Origin: Paracidovorax avenae ATCC 19860
Lineage (GTDB): Bacteria > Pseudomonadota > Gammaproteobacteria > Burkholderiales > Burkholderiaceae_C
DNA: 64,000 nucleotides
Assembly: GCF_000176855.2 (NCBI RefSeq)
Contig: NC_015138.1
Span: 2,046,001 to 2,110,000, forward strand
Reading direction: 5' to 3'
Part shown: piece by piece, positions 1 through 8,678 of the stretch
Position numbering within the stretch: the stretch's first letter is position 1
Layout: the number at the start of each line of letters is the position of its first letter
Program-made: the position numbers and the translations under genes
Notes under the pieces: generated by a model
The model's database searches: none
Told to the model about the DNA's origin: nothing
The model's input: the letters and a program-made list of their open reading frames with translations, nothing else

Positions 1-365
1 ATACGGGGGTGGTCGGCCCGGAAGCCGGCCAGGATCCCGGGCAGCCAGCCTGCGGCCAGCGAGGGCAGCAGCGCCAGGGACACCCGGCCGCGCCGCAACT
101 GCGCCGCATCGCGGGCCATGCCGATCGCGCTGTCGATCTCCGCGCGCAGGCGCCGCGCGGACTCGAGGAACTGCAGGCCTTCCGGCGTCAGCTCCACATG
201 GCGGGTGCTGCGGTCGAACAGGCGCAGCCCGAGACCTTCCTCCAGCGAGCGCACGAGGGCGCTGAACGCCGGCTGTGACAGATGGCACAGGCCCGCTGCG
301 CGCGTGAAGCTGCGCTCCTGCGCCAGGGCCAGGAACGCATCGATGTGGCGACTGGAAAGATGCAT
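1..365 (-). CDS. LysR-family transcriptional regulator, N-terminal part
   Basis: This is the first 121 or so residues of a LysR-type regulator that runs off the left edge of the window. From the ATG at 365 a winged helix-turn-helix is legible at about residues 8-50: FLALAQERSFTRAAG, then HLSQPAFSALVRSLEE and LRLFDRSTR. The linker helix and the first strand of the effector domain (VSLALLPSLAAGWLPG) follow. It is divergent from the AtuA-type gene that begins 137 bases away, the usual place for a LysR regulator relative to its target, so control of that operon is the natural inference. The ligand-binding part is not visible. Confidence 0.9.
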   Translation of the reverse strand, partial: MHLSSRHIDAFLALAQERSFTRAAGLCHLSQPAFSALVRSLEEGLGLRLFDRSTRHVELTPEGLQFLESARRLRAEIDSAIGMARDAAQLRRGRVSLALLPSLAAGWLPGILAGFRADHPR

Positions 366-501
366 GGGTGGGGCAGGGCGGCGTGGCGTGCCGTAGCGGA
401 TGCGGTCGGTGATTGATCGGAAAAACGGATGAATCCATCTTAACAATCTATTTCACGAAACAAGCCGCGGCGCCTACATTGGGCCCAGGAGACCACAACG
501 C
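366..501. promoter_or_regulatory. divergent LysR / AtuA-operon promoter region
   Basis: This 136-base gap separates two divergent genes and must carry both promoters. It is more AT-rich than its surroundings between about 405 and 470. AGGAGACC at 487-494 is a good ribosome binding site for the ATG at 502. I could not pick out a convincing -35/-10 pair or one clear LysR T-N11-A box, so only the general assignment is offered. Confidence 0.35.
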
Positions 502-1854
502 ATGGCGAATGGAGACATCTTGCGCATCGGCTGCGCGGCCGGCTTTTCGGGCGACCGCACCGACGCGGCACTGCCCGTGGTGCGGGCGCTGATCGGCAGT
601 GGCGGCCCGGCCGTGCTCATTTTCGAGACGCTCGCGGAGCGCACGCTGGCCCTCGCGCAACTGGCTCGCCGGACGGATCCGCAGGCCGGCTTCGAGCCGC
701 TGCTCGACGAACTGCTGCGCCCGGTGCTCGCGCTCTGCCTGGAGCACGGCATCCGCATCGTGAGCAATTTCGGCGCCGCGAATCCGGAGGGCGCCGCGCG
801 CCGCATCCACCAACTCGCCGCGGAACTCGGCCTGCGGCGCCCGCGCGTGGCCGTGGTGCAGGGCGACGACCTGAGCGGCCCCGGCTACCAGCCGCTGCTG
901 TCCGGCGCCCTGGGTGCCGCGCTGCGGGCCGAGCCGGTGGTGAGCGCCAATGCCTACATCGGCGCAGAGCCGATTGCCGGGGCGCTGCGCGATGGGGCCG
1001 ACATCGTGGTGTGCGGGCGGGTGGCGGATCCTTCGCTCGTCGTCGGGCCCGCCCTGGCGCATTTCGGCTGGAGGCTGGACGACTGGAATCGCCTGGCCCG
1101 CGCCACCATGGCCGGGCACCTGCTCGAATGTGGCGCGCAGGTCACTGGCGGATATTTCGCCGATCCGGGCTACAAGGACGTGCCCGGCATGGCGCAGCTG
1201 GGCTATCCCATCGCCGAGATCGATGCCGACGGCCACTGCACGCTGTCCAAGCCGGAGGGCACGGGCGGGCGCATCGACGAGCGCACGGTGAAGGAGCAGT
1301 TGCTGTACGAACTGCACGATCCGGCGGCCTATCTCACCCCCGACGTGGTGGCGGACATCACCGCCGCCACGGTGCAAGAGATCGCTCCGGGCCGCGTGCG
1401 GCTCGAGGGCGTGCGCGGGCATCCGCGGCCGGCGGCCCTGAAGGTGAATGTGTGCTTCGAGGCCGGCTGGTTCGCCGAGGGCGAGATCTCCTACGCCGGC
1501 CCCCGGGCCGAGGCGCGGGCGCGGCTGGCGGGCGAGACATTGCGCGAGCGCCTGGCCGGCGTCGCGCCGCTGCGCCTGGACCTCATCGGCGTGACCAGCG
1601 TGTTCGGGGACGACGCCAGCCGCTGGCTGGACCTGGCACCCCAGGGTGACGCCCGCGATGTTCGCCTGCGCGCAGCGCTGCAGCACCGCGACCATGCTGC
1701 GGCCCGGCAACTGGTGCGGGAGGTCACGGCCCTGTATTGCTGCGGCCCGGCGGGCGGCGGTGGCGTGCGCACCGCCATGCGGCCGCGCCTGGGCATGGTG
1801 TCGTGCCTGGTGCCGCGCGAGTCGGTGCCGACGGGGCACCGCTTCCTGGATTGA
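502..1854 (+). CDS. AtuA-family (DUF1446) protein, acyclic terpene utilisation type
   Basis: This 450-residue protein belongs to the AtuA family (former DUF1446), named from the citronellol/geraniol cluster of Pseudomonas; the reaction of the family is not firmly established. Visible blocks are GCAAGFSGDR near the start, NAYIGAEPI around residue 150, VVCGRVADPSLVVGPALAHFGW (spread over about 170-190), CGAQVTGGYFADPG and SKPEGTGGRI. Many relatives carry an extra C-terminal domain of about 100 residues; here that part appears as the separate next gene, 13 bases downstream. A Bug/TctC binding protein follows, which suggests uptake and degradation of a small carboxylate or terpenoid acid. The substrate is unknown. 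Confidence 0.85.
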   Translation: MANGDILRIGCAAGFSGDRTDAALPVVRALIGSGGPAVLIFETLAERTLALAQLARRTDPQAGFEPLLDELLRPVLALCLEHGIRIVSNFGAANPEGAARRIHQLAAELGLRRPRVAVVQGDDLSGPGYQPLLSGALGAALRAEPVVSANAYIGAEPIAGALRDGADIVVCGRVADPSLVVGPALAHFGWRLDDWNRLARATMAGHLLECGAQVTGGYFADPGYKDVPGMAQLGYPIAEIDADGHCTLSKPEGTGGRIDERTVKEQLLYELHDPAAYLTPDVVADITAATVQEIAPGRVRLEGVRGHPRPAALKVNVCFEAGWFAEGEISYAGPRAEARARLAGETLRERLAGVAPLRLDLIGVTSVFGDDASRWLDLAPQGDARDVRLRAALQHRDHAAARQLVREVTALYCCGPAGGGGVRTAMRPRLGMVSCLVPRESVPTGHRFLD

Positions 1855-1867
1855 AAGGACGGACGCG

Positions 1868-2260
1868 ATGGATATTCCGCATTCGGCCGCCCCGGCGGCC
1901 TCCGGCGAGCACATCGCCGTGCCGCTCTACCGGCTCGCGCACGGGCGCACGGGCGACAAGGGCAACCGCTCGAACATCAGCGTGATCGCCTGGCATCCTG
2001 CGCTCTGGGATGTGCTGGTGGAGCAGGTCACCGAGGACGCCGTGGCGCGCCGCTTCGACCAGCGCCGGCCGAGCCGCGTGCGCCGCTACCTGCTGCCGCA
2101 ACTGCACGCGATGAACTTCGTGATCGACGACGTACTCGACGGCGGCGTGAACGATTCCCTCAACCTCGACAGCCACGGCAAGGCGCTCGCCTACCTGCTG
2201 CTGGACCTGCCCCTGCAGGTGCCCGCCGCTCTGGCGCCGCACCTGGCCGGCCCGCCCTGA
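1868..2260 (+). CDS. AtuA-associated small protein (detached C-terminal domain)
   Basis: This 130-residue protein matches the C-terminal domain found fused to AtuA in longer relatives. The key block is RLAHGRTGDKGNRSNISVIA at about residues 20-39, followed by a histidine-tyrosine rich stretch and the ending NLDSHGKALAYLLLDLPL. The ATG at 1868 is preceded by AAAGGACGG and lies just after the stop of the partner gene, so translation is probably coupled. Upstream in-frame sequence overlaps the AtuA gene and is not used. The two products presumably form one functional unit. A precise biochemical function cannot be read from the sequence. Confidence 0.8.
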   Translation: MDIPHSAAPAASGEHIAVPLYRLAHGRTGDKGNRSNISVIAWHPALWDVLVEQVTEDAVARRFDQRRPSRVRRYLLPQLHAMNFVIDDVLDGGVNDSLNLDSHGKALAYLLLDLPLQVPAALAPHLAGPP

Positions 2261-2312
2261 CGGCGGAGCGCACGCACCTTCCCACATAAATCCACAAGGA
2301 GACAAAGCCACC

Positions 2313-3305
2313 ATGAACCATTCCGCCTCCCGCCCGTTGCGCCGCCGCGTGGCCCTGGCCGCCGCATTCGCCCTGTTCGGCCCGGCCGCATCCGTCATGG
2401 CCCAGCCGGCCGCCTATCCGTCCAAGCCCCTCACCTTCGTGGTGCCCTTCGCCGCCGGCAGCGCCACGGATCAGCTCGCGCGCGCCCTGGGGCAGGCGAT
2501 CACCACCGATACGAAACAGCCCGTGGTCGTGGACAACAAGGCCGGCGCGAGCGGCATGATCGCCGCGCAGGCGGTGGCCAAGGCGCCGCCGGACGGCTAC
2601 ACGGTGCTCATCACCACGAACACCACCCATGCGGCCAACGAGCACCTGTACCGCAAGCTGCCCTATGACCCGGTGAAGGATTTCGTGCCCGTCACGGGCC
2701 TCGGCAAGGGCGGCCAGGTGCTGGTGGTGAATGCCGGTGCTCCCTACCGCAGCGTGGCCGACCTGCTGGCCGCCGCGAAGAAGAACCCGGGCAAGCTGAG
2801 CTTCGGCAGCGGCAGTTCCTCCAGCCGCATGGCCGGGGAAATGCTCAAGCAGCTGGCGGGCGTGGACATCCTGCACGTGCCCTACAAGAGCAATCCGCTC
2901 GCCATCACCGACCTGCTGGGCGGGCAGATCGACATGATGATCACCGACACCTCCACCGGCGTGCCGCAGATCAAGTCGGGCAAGCTGCGCGCGCTGGGCT
3001 ATTCCACGCAGAAGCGCAGCGCGCAGTTGCCGGACGTGCCGACCCTGGAGGAGGCAGGCGTCAAGGGCTACGACATGGGCTACTGGTTCGCGGCCTACGT
3101 GCCCGCCGGTACGCCGGCACCGGTGGTGTCGCGGCTGAACGAGCTGCTGACCGCAGCCACGCAGAGCGCCGCGGCGAAGTCGTTCTACGACACCGCCGGC
3201 TCCGAGCCCTGGACCACCACCTCGGCCGAGCTGGCCCGCTTCCAGGCGGCCGAGACGCAGAAGTGGGGCAAGGTGATCAAGGCCGCCGGCATCGATCCGG
3301 AATAG
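2313..3305 (+). CDS. Bug/TctC-family periplasmic substrate-binding protein
   Basis: This 330-residue protein is a tripartite tricarboxylate transporter receptor of the Bug family, greatly expanded in Comamonadaceae and Bordetella. A Sec signal peptide (RRRVALAAAFALFGP, cleavage near VMAQP about residue 31) leads into the family signature YPSKPLTFVVPFAAGSATD. Later blocks are VVDNKAGASGMIAAQAVAKA, DGYTVL, the HVPYKS loop that contacts carboxylate ligands, and VPTLEEAGVKGYD. No TctA/TctB membrane genes are adjacent, which is typical of orphan Bug receptors. It is probably co-transcribed with the AtuA pair and may bind the carboxylate that pathway consumes; the ligand is unknown. Confidence 0.93.
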   Translation: MNHSASRPLRRRVALAAAFALFGPAASVMAQPAAYPSKPLTFVVPFAAGSATDQLARALGQAITTDTKQPVVVDNKAGASGMIAAQAVAKAPPDGYTVLITTNTTHAANEHLYRKLPYDPVKDFVPVTGLGKGGQVLVVNAGAPYRSVADLLAAAKKNPGKLSFGSGSSSSRMAGEMLKQLAGVDILHVPYKSNPLAITDLLGGQIDMMITDTSTGVPQIKSGKLRALGYSTQKRSAQLPDVPTLEEAGVKGYDMGYWFAAYVPAGTPAPVVSRLNELLTAATQSAAAKSFYDTAGSEPWTTTSAELARFQAAETQKWGKVIKAAGIDPE

Positions 3306-3473
3306 GCCCCGTATCCGCGCCTGCTGTGCCGGTTGCCCGCCCGGCAGTCCGCACGGGGCGCTTCGTGCCCGGAACGCATGGCGTCGCGCATCGCCAGGGG
3401 TGGTCGCGTCCTGGACTCCTGCGTTTCTGGTGGCGCTTTCGTATTCCACAACGACAACACTGGAGACATCGCC

Positions 3474-5633
3474 ATGCATTTTTCTCGAGCCCTTTCCCGG
3501 CGCGCCCGTCCGCGGCGCCCATTCCCCGCTGCGGCCGCCGTGGCGCTCGCGGCCACCGCGCTGCTGGCCGCATGCGGCGGCGGCGGTTCATCGACTCTGG
3601 CAGAGGGTGCGCCGAAGCTGCGCCTGACCATCGCTGCCACGGAAGACTTTCCGGGCAGCTTCGGCAGTGTGGGCGCCTATGAAAAGGTGTCAGGCACGGT
3701 GCAGGGCGAACTCGATCCGGCGGACCCGCGCAACGCGGTCATCCAGGACCTGCAGCTCGCTCCACGCAACAGCCGCGGCATGGTGGTGTACAGCGCCGAC
3801 TTCGTGCTGCTCAAGCCCAAGGACATGTCCAAGGCCGGGGGCGTGCTGCGCTACGACGCGCCCAACCGCGGCAACATCCTCACGCTGCCCAATCCGGCGG
3901 CCGTACCGGGCGATGCGGTGTACTTCGAGCGGGGCTACACCTTCCTCTATTCCGCATGGCAGGGCGACGTGCCCAAGAGTTCGCCCGCGCGGCTCACCGC
4001 CACCGTGCCCGTGGCCCGCAATGCCGACGGCAGCAGCATCACCGGCCCGTACCGCACGGAGCTGGTCCCCACCGCCGCGGCCGCGGCCATGGCGCTGCCC
4101 GGAGGCGTCTTCAACGGCACCATGATTCCCTACGAGCCCGCGGGCCTGGACAACACGCAGCCGGGCTATTCGCTCACGCGCCGCCGCAACGAGACGGACG
4201 CGCGCGAAGCCATACCCGCCGCGGACTGGAAGTTCGCTACCTGCGATACCGGTGCCAACCCGTTCCCGGGCACGCCCAGCCCCGCCAGCGTCTGCCTGCG
4301 CGGCGGGTTCGATCCGCAGTATCTGTACGAACTGGTCTATGTGGCCAAGGATCCGAAGGTCATGGGCGTGGGGCTTGCCGCGCTGCGCGATACCGTGGGC
4401 TTCTTCCGCGGCAGGGCCGCCGATGCGGATGGCCGGGCCAATCCGCTGGCGGGCCGCATCACGCACGTCATCGGGCAGGGCACGTCCCAGTCGGGCAATG
4501 CCATGAAGACCTTCCTGCACCTGGGCTTCAACCAGCGGCTGGACGGTGGCATGGTGTTCGACGGCATCTACGCCCACGTCGCCGCGCGCCAGACCAACGT
4601 CAACACCCGCTTCGCCGTACCCGGCGGCGGCGGCGGCCTGCGCACCGACCACACGGCCTTCGGGCAGACGGCGCCGCGCGGCCTGGCGGCGGATTACGTG
4701 GATGCCGTGAGCGGCCGCGAGGGTGGCGTGATGCGCCGCTGCAGCGCGACCGGCACCTGCCCGCGTTTCTTCCTAGGCCTGTCGGGCACCGAGTTCTGGC
4801 AGCTGCAGGGCTCGCCCGTGCTCACCGATGCGCAGGGCCAGCGCGACATCGCCCAGCCCGCCAACGCGCGCATCTACTACTACGCGAGCACGCAGCACGG
4901 CGGGGCGGGCGGGGTGGAAAGCATCAGCTACACACCCTCGCGCACTGTCTATCCCGCCGGCACCGTGGTGCATTTCAACGACACCTTCCGGGCGCTGTTC
5001 CTCGCGCTGGAGGACTGGGTGGTGCGCGGCACGGAGCCGCCGGCCAGCCAGGTGCCCCGCATCGCCGACGGCACGCTGGTGCGCCCGGCCCAGGTCGCCT
5101 ATCCGGCCATGAAGGGACTGGCCTGGAGCGCGGGAGGCGTGCAGACACCGATTCCGGAATTCCGTTACCAGGCGCGCTACAACGGCTTCACCCTGCTGGA
5201 CTTCGGTCCGCAATATGTTCCCCAGGACGAGTCGGGCATCGCCACGGTGCTGCCTCCACGGACGGTGGGGCGCGACTATGCCATCCTGGTGCCGCAGGTG
5301 GATCCGGCGACCGGGCTGGCGCGGGCCGGCATCCAGAGCGTGGAAGCCCAGGCGCCGCTGGGCACGAGCATCGAGTTCAACGAGGTGGCCACACCCGGTA
5401 TCGTCGATCTCGCCAACCTCACGGGCAGCTTCATCCCGTTCCACAAGACACGCGCTGCGCGCCTGGCCGCGGGCGACGGGCGGCCGTCGCTGGAGGAGCT
5501 GTACGGATCGCAGGCGGGGTACGTGGCCGCCGTGTCCCGCGCCGCCGACGGGCTGGTGGCGCAGCGCCTGCTGCTGCGCCGCGACGCCGACGCGATCGTG
5601 GCCAAGGCGCGGGCGGCCAACATCCTGCCCTGA
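3474..5633 (+). CDS. large lipoprotein alpha/beta-hydrolase-domain protein
   Basis: This product is about 719 residues from the ATG at 3474, which follows TGGAGAC. The N-terminus is a lipoprotein signal ending in LLAACGGGG, with Cys34 as the lipidated residue, so the protein should be exported and membrane-anchored. The middle carries a hydrolase nucleophile elbow, GQGTSQSGNAMK, followed by FDGIYAHVAAR, as in the alpha/beta hydrolase domain family of large secreted esterases. The ending NEVATPGIVDLANLTGSFIP with PSLEELYGS is typical of these proteins. The substrate is not predictable; hydrolysis of an ester or polyester is the family expectation. It stands alone between the transport gene and the cytochromes. 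Confidence 0.75.
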   Translation: MHFSRALSRRARPRRPFPAAAAVALAATALLAACGGGGSSTLAEGAPKLRLTIAATEDFPGSFGSVGAYEKVSGTVQGELDPADPRNAVIQDLQLAPRNSRGMVVYSADFVLLKPKDMSKAGGVLRYDAPNRGNILTLPNPAAVPGDAVYFERGYTFLYSAWQGDVPKSSPARLTATVPVARNADGSSITGPYRTELVPTAAAAAMALPGGVFNGTMIPYEPAGLDNTQPGYSLTRRRNETDAREAIPAADWKFATCDTGANPFPGTPSPASVCLRGGFDPQYLYELVYVAKDPKVMGVGLAALRDTVGFFRGRAADADGRANPLAGRITHVIGQGTSQSGNAMKTFLHLGFNQRLDGGMVFDGIYAHVAARQTNVNTRFAVPGGGGGLRTDHTAFGQTAPRGLAADYVDAVSGREGGVMRRCSATGTCPRFFLGLSGTEFWQLQGSPVLTDAQGQRDIAQPANARIYYYASTQHGGAGGVESISYTPSRTVYPAGTVVHFNDTFRALFLALEDWVVRGTEPPASQVPRIADGTLVRPAQVAYPAMKGLAWSAGGVQTPIPEFRYQARYNGFTLLDFGPQYVPQDESGIATVLPPRTVGRDYAILVPQVDPATGLARAGIQSVEAQAPLGTSIEFNEVATPGIVDLANLTGSFIPFHKTRAARLAAGDGRPSLEELYGSQAGYVAAVSRAADGLVAQRLLLRRDADAIVAKARAANILP

Positions 5634-5795
5634 ACTGACCGCCACCTGCGCCCGGGGACGCCTGTGCGCCTCGGGGCGCGGGTGGCGTGGAGTGCGGCGG
5701 TGTGACGCGGCGGGCTGTACGTGCCGGCCGGGGGTGCGTAGAGTGGCGGGGCAGGGCGCCCCGCCCATATAACGAACGAAGAGACAGACCCCCCC

Positions 5796-6668
5796 ATGCC
5801 GCCCATACCCCCAGGCCCGCCCTGGCCTGCATTCCTTTCTTCCCTGCTGCACCGTTGCACCGCCCGGTTCCGGGCCGCTGGGGCCGCACTCATCCGCAGG
5901 GCCAGACGGGTAGACAAAGCGGAGTGCTGGGCGGCGGCCGTGGCGATGGCTGCGATGGTGGGCGCCACCAGCCCTGCCGCGGCACAGGCACCCGTCGATG
6001 CCCAGGTGCCTGCCGCGCCGGCGCCGGCCTCCGGCATGGCCGACCGGGTCATCGCCTGCACGGCCTGCCACGGCCGGGAGGGCAGGGCGATCCAGCAGGG
6101 CTACTTTCCGCGCATCGCCGGCAAACCCGCGGGCTACCTGTACCACCAGCTCCTGAACTTTCGTGACGGGCGCCGCAGCTACCCGCAGATGTCCTACCTG
6201 CTCGAGCACATGACGGACGACTATCTGCGCGAGATCGCCCGGCATTTCTCCGCGCTGGAGCTTCCCTATGCCGCGCCGCCTCCGCCCCAGGCCCCCCCGG
6301 CGACGCTGGAACGGGGCCGCCGGCTGGTGCGCGAGGGCAATGCCGCCCGTGGAATACCCGCCTGCGTGCAATGCCACGGCGGCGCCATGACCGGCGTGCA
6401 GCCGGCCATCCCCGCGCTCGTCGGCCTGCCGCGCGACTACCTCAACAGCCAGATCGGGGCCTGGCAGACCGGCCAGCGCCGCTCGCAGGCACCCGATTGC
6501 ATGGCCCGCGTGGCGCGGCAGCTCACGGCCGAGGACGTGAGCGCCATCTCGGCCTGGCTGGCCGCCCAGCCGGTGGCCGGCAGCGGCAAGCCCGCCGACG
6601 CACCTGCAGGCCCGCTGCCCATGCCCTGCGGCGGCGTGGACGTGTCCGCCTCGGGGAGCGCGCCATGA
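5796..6668 (+). CDS. dihaem c-type cytochrome (cytochrome c4/c553-like)
   Basis: This 290-residue protein carries two CXXCH haem sites: CTACHGREGRAIQQGYFPRI near residue 88 and CVQCHGG near residue 190, each followed by family motifs such as PRIAGKPAGYLYHQL and IPALVGLPRDYLNSQI. That arrangement is typical of two-domain periplasmic cytochromes c4/c553. The N-terminus is arginine-rich, then has a hydrophobic stretch (AAVAMAAMVGATSPAAAQA) that would export it. The stop overlaps the start of the next cytochrome gene, so the two are translated together. An electron-shuttle role toward a terminal oxidase is likely. No dehydrogenase subunit is encoded nearby. Confidence 0.88.
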   Translation: MPPIPPGPPWPAFLSSLLHRCTARFRAAGAALIRRARRVDKAECWAAAVAMAAMVGATSPAAAQAPVDAQVPAAPAPASGMADRVIACTACHGREGRAIQQGYFPRIAGKPAGYLYHQLLNFRDGRRSYPQMSYLLEHMTDDYLREIARHFSALELPYAAPPPPQAPPATLERGRRLVREGNAARGIPACVQCHGGAMTGVQPAIPALVGLPRDYLNSQIGAWQTGQRRSQAPDCMARVARQLTAEDVSAISAWLAAQPVAGSGKPADAPAGPLPMPCGGVDVSASGSAP

Positions 6669-7987
6669 ACGGGCCGCCACTGCATGCACGGAGCTTCTGG
6701 CGGCGCTGGCCTGCGCGCGTGGGCGCGGTCCTGCTGGGCGCGCTGGCGGCCTGCGCGGTGCTCGTGGCCGTGCTCAACCGCTGGGGCGAAACCCCGCTGC
6801 CGCAGGACGACGGCCCGCCCGCGCCTGCCACGCCGCAGGCCATCGCCCGGGGCGAATACCTGGCGCGGGCCGGCAACTGCATGGCCTGCCATACCGAGCC
6901 GGGCGGCGCGCCGTTCGCGGGCGGCCGCGGCATCGAGACGCCGTTCGGCACGGTGTACAGCACCAACCTCACGCCCGACCCCGACACCGGGCTGGGCCGC
7001 TGGTCGGATGCGGCCTTCTGGCGCGCCCTGCACCATGGCCGTTCGCGGGACGGGCGGCTGCTCTACCCGGCATTCCCATATCCCAGCTACACGCACGTGA
7101 CGCGGGAGGATGCCGACGCGATCCACGCTTACCTGCGCAGCCTGCCGCCGGTGCGCCAGGCCGCCCGCCCGCACGCGCTCGGCTTCCCCTACGGCACCCA
7201 GGCCGCGCTCGCCGTGTGGCGGGCGCTGTTCTTCCGGCCCGGCGGCCTCGCGCCCGTGCCGGAACGGCCTGCGGACTGGAACCGCGGCCGCTACCTCGTG
7301 CAGGGTCTGGGGCATTGCGCGGCCTGCCACAGCCCGCGCAATGCCCTGGGCGCCACGCGCGATGCCGGCGCCCTGCGTGGCGGGCTCATTCCCGTGCAGA
7401 ACTGGTATGCGCCGGCCCTGGACACGGTGCGAGAGGCCGGCGTCGCCGACTGGCCCGTGGACGAGGTCGTCGCCCTGCTGCGCGACGGAACCGCGCCACG
7501 CGGCACGGTGACAGGGCCCATGGCCGAGGTGGTCTTCCGCAGCACCCAGTACCTGGACGACGCGGACCTGCGCGCCATCGCGGCCTACCTGCGTGCGCTG
7601 CCCGCGCCGGAAGGTCCCGCGCCCGCGGCACCGCCGCCGCCGTCCCGGCCCGTGATGGAACGGGGCGGGGCGGTGTATGCCCGCCACTGTGCGCAGTGCC
7701 ACGGCGATGGCGGGCTGGGCCGGCCCGGGGCATTCCCTCCACTGGCCGGCAACCGCGCGGTGCTGCTCGAATCGCCGGTGAACGTGGTGCGCACCATCCT
7801 CCAGGGCGGCTATCCTCCGGTGACGCCCGGCAATCCGCGGCCGCACGGCATGCCGCCCTTCACCCAGGTGCTGGGCGACGACGACGTGGCCGCCGTGGCC
7901 ACCTTCGTTCGCAATGCCTGGGGCAACCGGGCGCCCGGCGTGGGTACCATCGACGTGTACCGTGCGCGGGAGCGCCGGGGGCGCTGA
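6665..7987 (+). CDS. membrane-anchored trihaem cytochrome c subunit
   Basis: This 440-residue protein has one N-terminal transmembrane anchor (VGAVLLGALAACAVLVAVL, about residues 18-36) and three haem-binding sites: CMACH near 75, CAACH near 220 and CAQCH near 345. The block TPFGTVYSTNLTPDPDTGLG and YPAFPYPSYT is characteristic of the cytochrome subunit of membrane-bound alcohol, aldehyde and gluconate dehydrogenases. It overlaps the preceding cytochrome by ATGA at 6665-6668. The matching flavin or PQQ dehydrogenase and small subunit are absent, so the electron donor must be encoded elsewhere or the pair has another role. Confidence 0.88.
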   Translation: MNGPPLHARSFWRRWPARVGAVLLGALAACAVLVAVLNRWGETPLPQDDGPPAPATPQAIARGEYLARAGNCMACHTEPGGAPFAGGRGIETPFGTVYSTNLTPDPDTGLGRWSDAAFWRALHHGRSRDGRLLYPAFPYPSYTHVTREDADAIHAYLRSLPPVRQAARPHALGFPYGTQAALAVWRALFFRPGGLAPVPERPADWNRGRYLVQGLGHCAACHSPRNALGATRDAGALRGGLIPVQNWYAPALDTVREAGVADWPVDEVVALLRDGTAPRGTVTGPMAEVVFRSTQYLDDADLRAIAAYLRALPAPEGPAPAAPPPPSRPVMERGGAVYARHCAQCHGDGGLGRPGAFPPLAGNRAVLLESPVNVVRTILQGGYPPVTPGNPRPHGMPPFTQVLGDDDVAAVATFVRNAWGNRAPGVGTIDVYRARERRGR

Positions 7988-8050
7988 GGCACTCCCCCCT
8001 TCCCGTCCTCCGTCCCTCGCGTTCCTTTTTCCAAGCCTGTTGAAAAATCC

Positions 8051-8455
8051 ATGCCGGACACCACTTCTCCACCAGCACCGCTTTCCGCCGGCGACCTCCC
8101 CGTGGTCCCGGGCTGGTGGGTGGTCTGCCTGTGCGCCGCCTGGTGTGGCGTCTGCCGTGAATACGGTGCCGTCTTCGAGGCGCTGCGTGCCGCCCATCCG
8201 GATGTCCGCTTCGAATGGGTGGATGTGGAGGACGAGGAAGACCTGGCCGGAGACCTCGATGTGGAGACTTTCCCCACCGTGCTCGTGGCCGACGGCATCC
8301 ATGCACGTTTCCTCGGCCCCGTGCTGCCCCAGTCCGGCGTGCTCGCGCGCATGCTCGCCGCCCTGCGGCAGGAGGGGGGCGCACCTCCCGTGGATGCGCA
8401 GGCACAGGCGGTATTCGAGCGCATCCGCCAGGCGCGCGCTGCGGCCGGAAACTGA
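8051..8455 (+). CDS. thioredoxin-fold protein
   Basis: This 134-residue protein has the thioredoxin fold: VVCLCAAWCGVCREY with a CGVC active site near residues 38-41, the acidic strand WVDVEDEEDL, and the cis-proline loop VETFPTVLV. No signal peptide or anchor is evident, so it should be cytoplasmic. The CGVC centre differs from the CGPC of classical thioredoxin, which would shift its redox potential. It starts 63 bases after the cytochrome operon and just before the promoter of the rimP operon, so it may be the last gene of the upstream unit. Its partner is unknown. Confidence 0.85.
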   Translation: MPDTTSPPAPLSAGDLPVVPGWWVVCLCAAWCGVCREYGAVFEALRAAHPDVRFEWVDVEDEEDLAGDLDVETFPTVLVADGIHARFLGPVLPQSGVLARMLAALRQEGGAPPVDAQAQAVFERIRQARAAAGN

Positions 8456-8509
8456 CGCTGCGCCGCCACGTTTGTGGCGCGCCTGCAATGCAAATTGCAT
8501 GCCGCCGGC

Positions 8510-8539
8510 TTGGCAAAGCAGCGCGCAGCAGGCTACAAT
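8510..8539 (+). promoter_or_regulatory. sigma-70 promoter of the rimP-nusA-infB operon
   Basis: TTGGCA at 8510-8515 and TACAAT at 8534-8539, separated by 18 bases, form a good housekeeping promoter pointing at rimP. Just upstream, ATGCAA and TTGCAT at 8488-8500 form an inverted repeat with one central base that could be a regulator site. The start of transcription would fall near 8546. Confidence 0.6.
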
Positions 8540-8555
8540 AAGGGCTTCACGGCCA

Positions 8556-8586
8556 AACGGGCGGGTCCCCACCGCCCGTTTTTTTT
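8556..8586 (+). terminator. promoter-proximal intrinsic terminator / attenuator in the rimP leader
   Basis: AACGGGCGG at 8556-8564 pairs perfectly with CCGCCCGTT at 8572-8580 around a 7-base loop and is followed by an unbroken T-run to 8586. The GGCC at 8551 and 8587 can extend the stem. It lies between the rimP promoter and the start codon, so it is either the terminator of a very short leader transcript or an attenuator. NusA, encoded downstream, is itself a termination factor, and autoregulation would be logical. Confidence 0.65.
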
Positions 8587-8678
8587 GGCCGTTCGCTTTC
8601 TTCGAGCTCGAAGCTGTCGGGGAGATTCCTCGGCGGTTATCGGGTTTTTTGCACTTCTGGAACAGAACTGAACGACAC

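Noticed and set aside
448..1914. Long minus-strand open frame opposite the AtuA gene
   Set aside because: Caused by high GC codon bias on the other strand. The plus-strand frame has family motifs and a ribosome binding site.
8464..8479. CGCCAC/GTGGCG hairpin downstream of the thioredoxin gene as terminator
   Set aside because: The stem is short and has no T-run.
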